64,000 nucleotides of DNA from Ferruginibacter sp. (GCA_030831945.1 JAURKC010000002.1:1-64000), one strand, 5' to 3'. Shown: positions 44,107 through 53,268, counted from the stretch's first letter. Translations and numbers: made by a program. Notes: generated by a model from the letters alone, not told the origin.

Positions 44107-45768
44107 ATGTCAAGTAAAAAGTACCAAATAATTTTAGGGTTTTTAACTCTATTTTTAGCTACTACAAGTTTTGCACAAATGGGTGCAGGCTATAGTATTT
44201 TTGATTCTACTGTGATTTCTGCTAAGCATAAGCCGCAGCACAATGAATTTTTGAATAACACCTATAATTTCCCAGCTATTCCACGTAACCAAGTGGAGTT
44301 TGGTATTTCATTAGGTTCAATCGCAGTTAATGGAGATATTCCATCTAGAGTTCCTAGTTTGGGTTTTGAAGCTCATCTTAGAAAAGCTATTGGATATACT
44401 TTCTCATTAAGGTTGCAATACACTAACGCTACTGCTTACGGTATGAATTGGTCAACTAATGATAATTATCAAAGGGATCCAGCCTGGTTATCAGCGGCTA
44501 ACGGTGGTAATTTAGGTACTAAAGGGTATAACCCGATTGTGAGAACTTCTGCAGGTGCAATTGCTACCTTAAATGGTGGTGCTCCGCAAGCAATTTACCA
44601 AAATTATAAAGCTAAAATTCAAGACATTTCCTTACAAAGTTTAGCTACTATTACTAATATCCGTTTTCATAAGCAAAAATCATCTGCATCTATATATGCA
44701 GGTGCTGGTTTAGGTTTTGCTTTCTGGCACACTAAGGTAAATGCTTTAGATGCTAGCGGTAATACTTATGCTTCTTTATTTTCAAGTTTAAGTGGGGCGA
44801 ATGTTTATTCAACTAGAAAAGATTTATTGAAGTCTTTGAAGGATGGAATGGATAATACTTATGAAACTCATGCGGATCAAGGTGGTTTGCGTACAGCGAA
44901 ATCTGGTAGCAATTTAGTTAAACCTTCTGCATCTGTTTTGTTAGGTATTGAAGTTAAATTAAGTAAAAGAGTAAATCTTGCCCTAGAAGATCGTCAAACA
45001 TTTGTTAAGTCTGATTTAGTTGATGGACAACAATATCAAGCATTTCCTTATGGCGATGCCGCTAAATCAGGTGAATATGATTCTTGGAACTTCTTTTCAT
45101 TGGGTTTAAATATTAATGTAGGTAACAAAACTAAGACTGTTCAACCTTTGTGGTGGTTAAATCCATTGGATTACGCTTACAGCGAGTTAAACAATCCAAA
45201 GCACATGAAGTTACCAAAACCAGTTTTTGCTGATACAGATGGTGATGGCGTTACTGATCAATTAGATAAAGAGCCAAGTACTCCAGCTGGTTGCCCAGTT
45301 GATACACACGGTGTAACAAGAGATACTGATGGTGATGGTGTTCCAGATTGTAAGGATAAACAATTAATTACTCCAACAGAGTGTCAACCAGTTGACGCAT
45401 CTGGAGTAGGTAAATGTCCAGAACCAGCTTGTTGCAATGAAATGAAAGATTTAATTTCTAAAATGTCTCTTAAGCCAGCTTGTCCAGTAGATTACCCAAG
45501 TATTTCAATGAAATCTACTAAGTTGAGTAAAGATGCAAAAGCAATGTTAGCTTCTGTTCAATCAAAACTAAAGAACAGTCCTACTTGTTCTATCACTCTT
45601 ACAGCTTACCCAGCAGCTTCTAAAGCTCAACAATCTATAGCAGACAAGAAATTGGATGCTATTAAGAATTATTTAGTTGAAAAATTAGGAATTGGTGCTG
45701 ATAGAGTTTCAACTGAAAAAAGCATTGGAGGAGGAGATCAAAATACTATTGATATCAAATCTAACTAA
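44107..45768 (+). CDS. OmpA-family outer membrane protein with TSP3 repeats
   Basis: A 553-residue protein with a signal peptide (cleavage near SFA/Q, residue 23). Residues 50-340 look like an outer-membrane beta-barrel. Two thrombospondin type 3 calcium repeats follow (DTDGDGVTDQLD and DTDGDGVPDCKD, residues 375-420). A Cys-rich linker leads to an OmpA-like C-terminal domain of about 100 residues. In this domain the Asp and Arg that usually bind peptidoglycan appear to be replaced (LTAYPAASKAQQ, then KKLDAIKNYL), so cell-wall anchoring may be weak. Its own promoter and terminator make it monocistronic. Confidence 0.8.
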   Translation: MSSKKYQIILGFLTLFLATTSFAQMGAGYSIFDSTVISAKHKPQHNEFLNNTYNFPAIPRNQVEFGISLGSIAVNGDIPSRVPSLGFEAHLRKAIGYTFSLRLQYTNATAYGMNWSTNDNYQRDPAWLSAANGGNLGTKGYNPIVRTSAGAIATLNGGAPQAIYQNYKAKIQDISLQSLATITNIRFHKQKSSASIYAGAGLGFAFWHTKVNALDASGNTYASLFSSLSGANVYSTRKDLLKSLKDGMDNTYETHADQGGLRTAKSGSNLVKPSASVLLGIEVKLSKRVNLALEDRQTFVKSDLVDGQQYQAFPYGDAAKSGEYDSWNFFSLGLNINVGNKTKTVQPLWWLNPLDYAYSELNNPKHMKLPKPVFADTDGDGVTDQLDKEPSTPAGCPVDTHGVTRDTDGDGVPDCKDKQLITPTECQPVDASGVGKCPEPACCNEMKDLISKMSLKPACPVDYPSISMKSTKLSKDAKAMLASVQSKLKNSPTCSITLTAYPAASKAQQSIADKKLDAIKNYLVEKLGIGADRVSTEKSIGGGDQNTIDIKSN

Positions 45769-45785
45769 GCGAATCTTTTTATATC

Positions 45786-45816
45786 AAAGCCCTCCCTCAA
45801 AAAGGGAGGGCTTTTT
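45786..45816 (+). terminator. Intrinsic terminator after the OmpA-like gene
   Basis: AAAGCCCTCCCT (45786-45797) pairs perfectly with AGGGAGGGCTTT (45803-45814) around a 5-nt loop, followed by further T. Confidence 0.92.
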
Positions 45817-46026
45817 AGTGTCTATAATTTAGTTTACAAATTAATTATATTTAATATTTATTGTATATTTAAGTGATGACTCACTATCGATCAAGTTTGC
45901 CTCAATAGGGTAAAGTGTATGCTGAATACTGAATTTATCTTACCTGATCAATAGAACATTTTGAAAATCTTAACGGCTAGTTTTTTGTCATCTTATAATT
46001 TGGGAAGATATTTGATTGAAAATCAC

Positions 46027-46034
46027 TAATTTTG
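46027..46034 (+). promoter_or_regulatory. -7 promoter element of bamD
   Basis: TAATTTTG matches TAnnTTTG exactly, nine nt before the ATG at 46044. A TTTG at 45999-46002 is 24 nt upstream, slightly long for a -33 element. The mRNA leader would be only a few nt. A TTG at 46032 lies within the element and so cannot be the start codon. Confidence 0.4.
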
Positions 46035-46043
46035 CACTCTTGT

Positions 46044-46874
46044 ATGAGATTTTTAAAACTGTCTTTAATCGCTGTAGTAGTATTTTTTTCACTGGAATCT
46101 TGCAGTAAATATGGCAAAATCCTGAAAAGTAAGGATGTTACCTATAAATTGAAGATGGCGGATAAGTTTTATATGGAAAAAAAGTATCGGCAGGCTCAGC
46201 AATTGTATGAGGAGCTTTATCCTGTTTTTAAGGGATCAGATAAGTTTGAAGAACTTTATTATAGAGATGCCTATTGCTTTTATTATATGCAAAACTATAG
46301 TGATGCAGAACATTTTTTTAAAGGATTTTTAGAGGTTTTTCCAAATAGCAGTAAGGCAGAAGAAGTAGATTTTATGCATGCTATGTGTTTTTATAAGCAG
46401 GTGCCTAAAATTGATTTAGATCAAACCAATACAGGAAAAACGATAGGAGTGATGCAGTCCTTTATTAATACTCATCCTGGCTCCTTGAGAAATGAAGAAG
46501 CTTCTGCCATCATTGACAAATGTAGGGCAAGAATGGAGAGTAAGGAATTAAGAGCGGCAGATCTTTATTTTAAAGTCGGACAGTATAAGGCAGCAGCTAT
46601 TTCTTATGCCAACGTATTATCAAGCTTTCCTGACTCAAAACAGGGAGATATGTATAAGTTGAGTGTTATCAAATCTTATTTTAAATTTGCAAAAATGAGT
46701 ATTATTGATAAGCAACCTGAAAGGTTTGAAAAAGTGGTCACTGAATATCAAGATTTTGCGGATCGTTTTCCAGATAGCAAATTACTTGAAGAAGCAAAAG
46801 AATTAAATAACTTAAGTCAAAATAATATTAAAGCAATACAATATGAGCAAATTAAGACGACAACTCAGCGCTAG
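46044..46874 (+). CDS. bamD: Outer membrane protein assembly factor BamD
   Basis: A 276-residue lipoprotein with a lipobox ending in SLESC (Cys20). Tetratricopeptide-type helix pairs run through the mature part: AQQLYEELYPVFKGSD, YSDAEHFFKGFLEVFPNSSKA, AAISYANVLSSFPDSK and FADRFPDSKLLEEA. This is the BamD partner of BamA in inserting beta-barrel proteins. Its 3' end overlaps rpoZ by 32 bp. The run with rpoZ and coaBC is a stable Bacteroidota arrangement. The ATG is preferred over an upstream TTG because of the promoter element. Confidence 0.9.
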   Translation: MRFLKLSLIAVVVFFSLESCSKYGKILKSKDVTYKLKMADKFYMEKKYRQAQQLYEELYPVFKGSDKFEELYYRDAYCFYYMQNYSDAEHFFKGFLEVFPNSSKAEEVDFMHAMCFYKQVPKIDLDQTNTGKTIGVMQSFINTHPGSLRNEEASAIIDKCRARMESKELRAADLYFKVGQYKAAAISYANVLSSFPDSKQGDMYKLSVIKSYFKFAKMSIIDKQPERFEKVVTEYQDFADRFPDSKLLEEAKELNNLSQNNIKAIQYEQIKTTTQR

Positions 46875-47184
46875 TACGAGTAATGTGGTAGAGCCAAAAA
46901 GCCTGTTTGATTTAAAACAGAAAACTGGAAATTTGTATGAATCCATTGCAATCATTGCAAAACGTGCCAATCAAATTAATATCACTATTAAAGAAGAATT
47001 GCATAATAAGTTAGAAGAATTTGCAAGTCACACGGATAGCTTGGAAGAAATTCATGAAAATAAAGAGCAGATTGAAATTTCTAAGGCTTATGAGCGTATG
47101 CCTAACCCTTCATTACTAGCTTCTCAAGAATTTGTAGAGGATAAAATCTACTACCGTAAAAATGAAGAAGATTTATTTAGCTAG
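46843..47184 (+). CDS. rpoZ: RNA polymerase omega subunit (Bacteroidota type)
   Basis: A 113-residue protein. The omega core is in LFDLKQKTGNLYESIAIIAKRANQI, which corresponds to the conserved helix that clamps the beta' C-terminus. The C-terminal half is acidic and ends in NPSLLASQEFVEDKIYYR, typical of Bacteroidota. It starts inside bamD in another frame (32-bp overlap). A terminator stands between it and coaBC. Confidence 0.85.
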   Translation: MSKLRRQLSASTSNVVEPKSLFDLKQKTGNLYESIAIIAKRANQINITIKEELHNKLEEFASHTDSLEEIHENKEQIEISKAYERMPNPSLLASQEFVEDKIYYRKNEEDLFS

Positions 47185-47236
47185 TTGAACTGGTTAAATT
47201 TTAGCAATATTTTTTTAAATAAGATTTTATATTTTT

Positions 47237-47262
47237 AACGACGGTTTGAACCGTCGTTTTTT
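47237..47262 (+). terminator. Intrinsic terminator abutting the coaBC start codon
   Basis: AACGACGGTT (47237-47246) and AACCGTCGTT (47249-47258) form a perfect 10-bp stem with a 2-base spacer (the closing pairs probably open into a 4- to 6-nt loop). Six T (47257-47262) run directly into the ATG of coaBC at 47263. Confidence 0.8.
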
Positions 47263-48450
47263 ATGTTAGAAGGAAAAAAAATATTATTGGGCGTTACCGG
47301 AAGTATTGCTGCTTACAAAGCGGCTATACTGGTGCGTTTATTAATAAAGGCAGGTGCAGAAGTAAGAGTAATAATGACCCCCGCTGCAAAAGATTTTGTA
47401 TCTCCATTAACCCTATCAACACTTTCCCGTCATCCAGTTGTAATGGATCTAGTGCATGAAAATACTTGGGAAAATCATGTTTCTTTAGGAAGGTGGGCTG
47501 ATATCATGTTACTGGCACCACTGAGTTGCAATACGCTTTCCAAAATGGCTTCGGGTAACTGCGATAATCTCTTAATGGCAGTCTATCTTTCGGCTACTTG
47601 TAAAGTAGCAGTAGCTCCTGCAATGGATGAGGATATGTGGCATCATCCTGCCATAAAGCGTAACCTTCAAATACTCACTACTTTTGGCAATATCGTTCTT
47701 CCTGTAGATTCAGGTGAATTAGCCAGTGGATTAATAGGTGAAGGGCGAATGATGGAGCCAGCAGTAATGGTAGATTGGCTGAAAGACTATTTTTCCAATG
47801 GAAAACCTTTAAGTGGAAAGAAGGTAATGGTTACTGCAGGGCCAACCTATGAACCTATCGATCCTGTTAGATTTATAGGAAATCATTCATCCGGTAAGAT
47901 GGGGTTAGCAATCGCTTTGGAATTTGAAAAACTTGGAGCCGAGGTTAATTTGATTATTGGTCCCAATTCATTAGATATTCCTGATTCTCTTAAAACGATT
48001 CGAGTTCAAACTGCAGTTGATATGTTAGCGGCTTGTAAATCTGTTTTTCCAACTATAGACATTACTGTAATGAGTGCAGCAGTGGCTGATTTCACGCCAA
48101 CGAATACAAGCCAACAAAAAATTAAGAAGTCTAATTCAACGCTTTCAATAGCTTTAACTGAGACTAAGGATATTTTGAAATATCTAGGGGAGATTAAAAA
48201 ACCTGGTCAGTTATTAATTGGATTTGCTTTAGAGACTTCTGACGAAGAAAATTATGCAAAGAAAAAGTTGGTTGAAAAAAATGCCGACTTGATAGTATTG
48301 AATTCATTAAATGATGAAGGAGCAGGATTTGGGCATGACACCAATAAAATAACTATTTTTGATAAATTAGGCAATGCTCAATATTTTGATACTAAATCGA
48401 AAAAAGAGGTGGCAGTCGATATCGTAAATAGCATTATTCAACTACTGTAA
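47263..48450 (+). CDS. coaBC: Bifunctional phosphopantothenoylcysteine decarboxylase/ligase
   Basis: A 395-residue fusion for coenzyme A synthesis. The N-terminal CoaC flavoprotein has LLGVTGSIAAYKA at residues 8-20, the catalytic His in ENTWENHVSL, and PAMDEDMW near residue 120 (the usual PxMNxxMW with Asp for Asn). The Cys lid is ASGLIGEGRM. The CoaB part starts near residue 185 with VMVTAGPTYEPIDPVRFIGNHSSGKMG. It begins exactly after a terminator, so how it is expressed is an open question. DUF4835 follows after 1 bp. Confidence 0.95.
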   Translation: MLEGKKILLGVTGSIAAYKAAILVRLLIKAGAEVRVIMTPAAKDFVSPLTLSTLSRHPVVMDLVHENTWENHVSLGRWADIMLLAPLSCNTLSKMASGNCDNLLMAVYLSATCKVAVAPAMDEDMWHHPAIKRNLQILTTFGNIVLPVDSGELASGLIGEGRMMEPAVMVDWLKDYFSNGKPLSGKKVMVTAGPTYEPIDPVRFIGNHSSGKMGLAIALEFEKLGAEVNLIIGPNSLDIPDSLKTIRVQTAVDMLAACKSVFPTIDITVMSAAVADFTPTNTSQQKIKKSNSTLSIALTETKDILKYLGEIKKPGQLLIGFALETSDEENYAKKKLVEKNADLIVLNSLNDEGAGFGHDTNKITIFDKLGNAQYFDTKSKKEVAVDIVNSIIQLL

Positions 48451-48451
48451 T

Positions 48452-49378
48452 ATGTATTTCATCAGATTAGTATTTGTATTTTTTTTGTTGATTACTGTGC
48501 ATCTTGTTCCTGCTCAAGAATTGAACGCTCGAGTTACAGTCAATAGCAGTCGGATTGGATCTACTGTAAATAAAAATGTTTTTCAAACGCTACAAACTTC
48601 TCTCAATACTTTTATCAATAACCGTAAATGGACCAAGGATGTTTTTCTAGTGAATGAAAAAATTGATTGTAATTTTTTTTTAAATCTACAAGCTACACCA
48701 GAAGCGAACGTGTATTCGGCTTCCTTAACTATTCAAGCAGCAAGACCAATATTCAACAGTTCTTATGCTTCACCTATCATTAATTTCCAGGATGAGGATA
48801 TTTATTTTAAATACATTGAATTTCAGCAATTAGAATTTAATGAAAACAGGGTAGGAGGTACTGAACCTTTGTCCTCTAATTTAACTGCAATTTTCGCTTA
48901 TTATGTTAACATGATTATTGCATTTGACTATGCTTCTTTTTCACCTCGCGGAGGGGATGCCTATTTCTTGAAAGCTCAAAATATTGTAAATAACGCACCC
49001 GAAACTAGAGGAATCATTGGGTGGAAGGCTTTTGATGGCAGACGGAATCGATATTGGCTAGTAGAAAATATGATGAATACCCGTTATGCCATTTTGCATG
49101 ATATTTATTATGGGTATTATCACTTAGGACTAGATAAAATGTTTGAAGATGAAAAAACGGCAAGAATTGAGGTATTAGCAGCATTAAACCGATTAAATAA
49201 TTTTAATACGGATAATCAAAATACCATGATTAATCAGTTTTTTTTTCAAGGAAAGTCGAACGAATTAATAAAAATATTTTCGAAAGCTGACCAGCAGGAT
49301 AAAATCAGGGCCTCTGATATTTTGCAAAAAATGGATATTACCAATGCCACTAGGTATAAAGAGGAATTACAAAAATGA
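48452..49378 (+). CDS. DUF4835 family secreted protein
   Basis: A 308-residue protein with a signal peptide (cleavage near VPA/Q, residue 22). The mature protein starts with strands like a small barrel or sandwich (LNARVTVNSSRIGS, YSASLTIQAARPI), then helices. FDYASFSPRGGDAYFLKAQNIVNNAP is a family landmark. DUF4835 is a Bacteroidota family almost always encoded right after coaBC; its function is not established. The stop overlaps the next gene by 4 bp. Confidence 0.85.
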   Translation: MYFIRLVFVFFLLITVHLVPAQELNARVTVNSSRIGSTVNKNVFQTLQTSLNTFINNRKWTKDVFLVNEKIDCNFFLNLQATPEANVYSASLTIQAARPIFNSSYASPIINFQDEDIYFKYIEFQQLEFNENRVGGTEPLSSNLTAIFAYYVNMIIAFDYASFSPRGGDAYFLKAQNIVNNAPETRGIIGWKAFDGRRNRYWLVENMMNTRYAILHDIYYGYYHLGLDKMFEDEKTARIEVLAALNRLNNFNTDNQNTMINQFFFQGKSNELIKIFSKADQQDKIRASDILQKMDITNATRYKEELQK

Positions 49379-49827
49379 AATATTTAATTTTTATTGCAGG
49401 ATTTTTTTTTATTGTAGGTTGTAATAATAAAACCAGTACCCCCTCAGGTATTTTGGGAAGGGAAAAAATGCAATTGGTAATGTGGGATATGATTCGTGCG
49501 GATATATATACTGAGCAGTTTATAAAAAAAGATTCTTCAAAAAAAATTGCTATAGAGAATTTGAAATTGCAAAATGCAATCTTTTCAATCCATAAGGTTA
49601 CTCGAAGTCAATATTATAAAAGTTACGATTATTACATTTCACATACCGACCTTATTCGAGTAGTATTAGACAGTATGTCTGCCAAAGCTGATCGGGAAAA
49701 ATTTGAATTGTTTAGACCAATTGAAATAACTAGGCCTATTGAAAAGTTTTCTATGCTTAAAAAAGCAGAAGTAGTTGGTCAATTCAACTATTATTTTAAC
49801 CCTTTTCTTTATAGCAGTAAAAAATAA
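49375..49827 (+). CDS. DUF4296 family lipoprotein
   Basis: A 150-residue protein with a lipobox IVGC (Cys16). The mature part is helical with the typical MWDMIRADIYTEQF segment near residue 45 and a charged second half with SYDYYISHTDLIRVVLDSM. DUF4296 proteins are Bacteroidota-specific, of unknown function, and occur in this gene neighbourhood. It overlaps DUF4835 by 4 bp, so the pair is coupled. Confidence 0.8.
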   Translation: MKYLIFIAGFFFIVGCNNKTSTPSGILGREKMQLVMWDMIRADIYTEQFIKKDSSKKIAIENLKLQNAIFSIHKVTRSQYYKSYDYYISHTDLIRVVLDSMSAKADREKFELFRPIEITRPIEKFSMLKKAEVVGQFNYYFNPFLYSSKK

Positions 49828-50021
49828 GTTTTCATCTTTTCTATAAAAATCAAAAATGGGTAATGCTATTTATACATTGGGTGCTATTTTAAATTCAAAT
49901 GGCTTGTTAACTATATTTTTTAAAAAACCAATTCCATTTTAAGTATAATTACAAAGGATCACCTTCCTCAATTTTTATTTTCAAAGAACAGTCTTATATT
50001 GCAATATATAAAAATAATTGA

Positions 50022-51317
50022 ATGAAATATCTGCCCTTAAATCCAAAAATTTTTATACAAAACCGTAAGCGTTTTGTAGAGAAAATGGATAAAAATTCTA
50101 TTGCTATTTTTAATAGTAATGATGAATTACCTACCAATGCCGATCAGTTATTTAAGTTTAAACAGAATACTGATTTGATCTGGTTAACAGGAATAGAACA
50201 GGAAGACAGTATGTTGATTTTATTTCCTGATAATCCTGATCCTAAGTATAGAGAAGTACTGGTATTGGTGCGACCTAATGAATTAAAGGAAAAATGGGAT
50301 GGACATCGTTTGCGCAGAAATGAAGCCTTAGCAATATCTGGCATTCAAACCATCGTTTGGTTGGATGTGTTGGATGGTTTGTTGCAACCCTGGATCCATT
50401 TATCAGATACCATTTACTTAAATACTAATGAGAATGACCGTAAAGCGAATCTGGTCCCGGTTAGGGATTATCGTTATGCCGAGCAGATGAAGCAACGCTA
50501 TCCCTTGCATCAGTATAAAAGGAGTGCTAAATTATTAAAAGACCTTCGTGCAATTAAGAGCCCTTTAGAAGTAGAAGTTATTCAAAAGGGGATAGATATA
50601 ACCGAAAAAACTTTTAAAAGATTACTTCAATTTATTAAACCTGGGGTAATGGAATATGAGATAGAGGCTGAAATATTGCATTCCTTCTTAACTCAAAGAG
50701 CAACAGGACCAGCTTATAGTTCAATCATAGCTGGCGGCGATCGTGCTAGAACTTTACACTATATTGAAAATAATCAAGCATGTAAAGCGGGCGAATTAGT
50801 GTTGATGGATTTTGGTGCAGAATATGGAAACTATTGTGCTGACCTCACTAGAACTATTCCAGTAAATGGAAAGTTTTCTAGCAGACAAAAAATCGTGTAC
50901 AATGCTTGTTTACATTTACATCATTATGCAGCTTCTATATTAAAACCAGGTATTAACATTGTTGACTATACTGAAAAAGTGGGTGAGGAAGCTACTAAAG
51001 TATTTCAAAAAATAGGTTTGTTGCAAAAATCAGACATTAAAAATGAAGATTCGGAAAACAGGGCGTATAGAAAATATTTGTACCATGGTATTTCCCATCA
51101 TTTAGGGATTGATGTACATGATCTAGGAACTAAAACTGAGCCTATAAAAGCAGGCATGCTGTTTACTATCGAGCCAGGTATTTATATTGAAGAAGAGAAA
51201 ATGGGCGTTCGTATTGAAAATAATTTTTGGATTACTCGCAATGGAAATCAGGATTTGATGAAAAATATCCCAATCACTGTCGAGCAGATAGAAGCTTACA
51301 TGAAACGAAATAAATAA
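50022..51317 (+). CDS. Xaa-Pro aminopeptidase (M24B)
   Basis: A 431-residue cytoplasmic metallopeptidase removing N-terminal residues before proline. The N-terminal creatinase-like domain covers residues 1-170. Metal ligands are in MDFGAEYGNYCADLTRTIP (two Asp), HGISHHLGIDVHD (His), TIEPGIYIEE (Glu) and GVRIENNF (Glu). The catalytic His region is complete. The length matches bacterial PepP. It has a 194-bp upstream gap and is 41 bp before pssA. Confidence 0.92.
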   Translation: MKYLPLNPKIFIQNRKRFVEKMDKNSIAIFNSNDELPTNADQLFKFKQNTDLIWLTGIEQEDSMLILFPDNPDPKYREVLVLVRPNELKEKWDGHRLRRNEALAISGIQTIVWLDVLDGLLQPWIHLSDTIYLNTNENDRKANLVPVRDYRYAEQMKQRYPLHQYKRSAKLLKDLRAIKSPLEVEVIQKGIDITEKTFKRLLQFIKPGVMEYEIEAEILHSFLTQRATGPAYSSIIAGGDRARTLHYIENNQACKAGELVLMDFGAEYGNYCADLTRTIPVNGKFSSRQKIVYNACLHLHHYAASILKPGINIVDYTEKVGEEATKVFQKIGLLQKSDIKNEDSENRAYRKYLYHGISHHLGIDVHDLGTKTEPIKAGMLFTIEPGIYIEEEKMGVRIENNFWITRNGNQDLMKNIPITVEQIEAYMKRNK

Positions 51318-51358
51318 TATTTAGTAATCCTGTCGGTAGGCTTAACCGGTGTTTTAAT

Positions 51359-52132
51359 ATGAAACAGATACCTAATATATTTACTTTGTTCAACCTCTTT
51401 TTTGGGTGCATTGCTATTGTTTTGACCTTGCAAACAGAAAGTATCATTTTGTACTCTAATGAAGAGTTTACCAATAGTTTCAATATTCCTGAAAAAATGG
51501 CTATTGCAGCCTTTTTTATATTTGCTGCTGCAGTGGTAGATTTTTTAGATGGCTTTGTGGCAAGACTTTTTAAAGTATGCTCAGAAATGGGAAAACAACT
51601 AGACTCCTTGGCGGATGTAGTTAGTTTTGGTGTTGCTCCTGGAGTATTTCTTTATCAACTATTACGTATTAGCTGGATGAGAGAGCAAAATGGATTGGAT
51701 ATTCCGATGGTTTATCTTTTACCAGCATTTATTCTGAGCTGTTCGTCAGCCTATCGATTAGCTAAATTCAACATTGATGCAACTCAGCAGTATGCTTTTA
51801 AAGGCGTTCCAACTCCAGGGATTGGGCTTTTAATAGCCTCTTTTCCACTAATGTTGCATTATGGAGGTGGATTGATCGATGTCAATCAGTGGTTAATTAA
51901 TAAATGGGTATTATATGCCTTGATTCTCGTTCTGAGTTGGCTGATGGTAGGAAATCTACCCATTATGTCATTAAAATTTAAGGATTATACCTTAAAAAAT
52001 AACCTTCCAAAGGTAATTTTAATGGGTATTGCCGTAATTAGTTTTCCGATTTTTCACTGGTTAGCAATTCCAGTTATTTTCATTGCTTACATTATTTTAT
52101 CTTTGTTTTTCAAAAATAAATCAATCACATGA
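51359..52132 (+). CDS. pssA: CDP-diacylglycerol-serine O-phosphatidyltransferase
   Basis: A 257-residue membrane enzyme making phosphatidylserine, the precursor of phosphatidylethanolamine. The CDP-alcohol phosphotransferase motif is complete: D61, D64-G65, A68-R69, G78, D82, D86 (VDFLDGFVARLF then GKQLDSLADVVSFG). About six to eight hydrophobic segments follow. The N-terminal IPNIFTLFNLFFG is typical of PssA rather than PgsA. It overlaps purS by 4 bp. Confidence 0.9.
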   Translation: MKQIPNIFTLFNLFFGCIAIVLTLQTESIILYSNEEFTNSFNIPEKMAIAAFFIFAAAVVDFLDGFVARLFKVCSEMGKQLDSLADVVSFGVAPGVFLYQLLRISWMREQNGLDIPMVYLLPAFILSCSSAYRLAKFNIDATQQYAFKGVPTPGIGLLIASFPLMLHYGGGLIDVNQWLINKWVLYALILVLSWLMVGNLPIMSLKFKDYTLKNNLPKVILMGIAVISFPIFHWLAIPVIFIAYIILSLFFKNKSIT

Positions 52133-52374
52133 TCTTCACTGCACAGGTTAAAGTAATGCCATTAAAAGAATTGCTTGATCCACAAGGTAAAGCCGTATTA
52201 GGCGGTTTTAAAAATTTAGGGTTAAGTTCTATTAGCGATGTAAGAATCGGAAAAAATATTAGTCTTCAAATAGAGGCAACTACTATAGAGAGTGCAAAAC
52301 AGATTGCTGAAGATGCTGCAAAAAAGCTGTTAGCCAATCCAGTGATGGAAATGTTTGAAGTGACGATTAGTTAA
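52129..52374 (+). CDS. purS: FGAM synthase subunit PurS
   Basis: An 81-residue protein with the PurS pattern: an N-terminal strand FTAQVKVMP, LLDPQGKAVLGGFKNLGL, and a C-terminal helix QIAEDAAKKLLANPVMEMFEV. PurS couples the glutaminase PurQ to the small form of PurL during purine synthesis. The small PurL is at the right edge of the window, 9 kb away on the other strand; purQ is not in the window. It overlaps pssA by 4 bp (ATGA), an unusual operon partner. Confidence 0.9.
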   Translation: MIFTAQVKVMPLKELLDPQGKAVLGGFKNLGLSSISDVRIGKNISLQIEATTIESAKQIAEDAAKKLLANPVMEMFEVTIS

Positions 52375-52470
52375 TAAGAAAATATTAAAATCACCAGGGT
52401 GCAAAACTGTTAAACTGAGTTTGCATGGATTTTCAATTTTTAAATTGAAGCGTTTTCAAATTTTCAAATT

Positions 52471-53142
52471 ATGCTCTACATTGTGCCCACACCTATTGGA
52501 AATTTGGCGGATATGACTTTCCGGGCAATAGAGGTTTTAAAGTCGGTGGATTTAATTTTAGCTGAAGATACCAGAACATCTTCCGTATTACTCCAACACT
52601 ACCAGATTCAAAAACCCATTACTCCTTATCATCAGCATAATGAACATAAGGTGATACACCATTTGGCTGAGCAACTGTTGGGAGGTAAAACAATGGCGCT
52701 GCTAACAGATGCCGGTACCCCTGGGATTAGTGATCCTGCTTTTTTATTAGTGAGAGAATGCGTGAAGCAAGGGGTTAGGGTAGATTGTTTGCCCGGCGCT
52801 ACAGCATTTGTTCCCGCACTAGTTAATAGTGGTCTTCCCATCAATAGTTTTTGTTTTGAAGGATTTCTTCCGCTCAAAAAAGGACGTCAGACTTTTTTGA
52901 AAAGGATGGCTACAGAACAAAGAACCATGGTTTTTTATGAAAGCCCTGTTCGATTATTAAAAACGTTGACAGATTTTATTGGCTATTTTGGTGAAAGCAG
53001 ACCATGTTGTGTTAGTAGAGAGCTTACCAAAAAATTTGAGGAAAACAAAAGAGGAACCTTACAAGAAGTACATGATTATTTTGCTACTAAACCAGTAAAA
53101 GGTGAAATAGTTATTGTGGTGGAAGGTAAGCAGGATGAATAA
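52471..53142 (+). CDS. rsmI: 16S rRNA (cytidine-1402-2'-O)-methyltransferase
   Basis: A 223-residue tetrapyrrole-methylase-fold protein. LYIVPTPIGNLADMTFRAI at the N-terminus, LAEDTRTSSVLLQHY near residue 30, LLTDAGTPGISDPAFLLVREC near residue 77 and the LPGATAFVPAL SAM loop are diagnostic. SRELTKKFEE near residue 190 is also conserved. The C-terminal extra domain of longer RsmI proteins is absent. It is monocistronic. Confidence 0.93.
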   Translation: MLYIVPTPIGNLADMTFRAIEVLKSVDLILAEDTRTSSVLLQHYQIQKPITPYHQHNEHKVIHHLAEQLLGGKTMALLTDAGTPGISDPAFLLVRECVKQGVRVDCLPGATAFVPALVNSGLPINSFCFEGFLPLKKGRQTFLKRMATEQRTMVFYESPVRLLKTLTDFIGYFGESRPCCVSRELTKKFEENKRGTLQEVHDYFATKPVKGEIVIVVEGKQDE

Positions 53143-53268
53143 ATAGCGTAAGGTTTGGTTTATCTAACTAACTCAAAAATTCCTATTTAGAAATACTATT
53201 TTTCCTTTATCCAATCAGTTAATTGGTCATTCACTTATTTTATATAGTGCACTTTTAAAAATTATACC

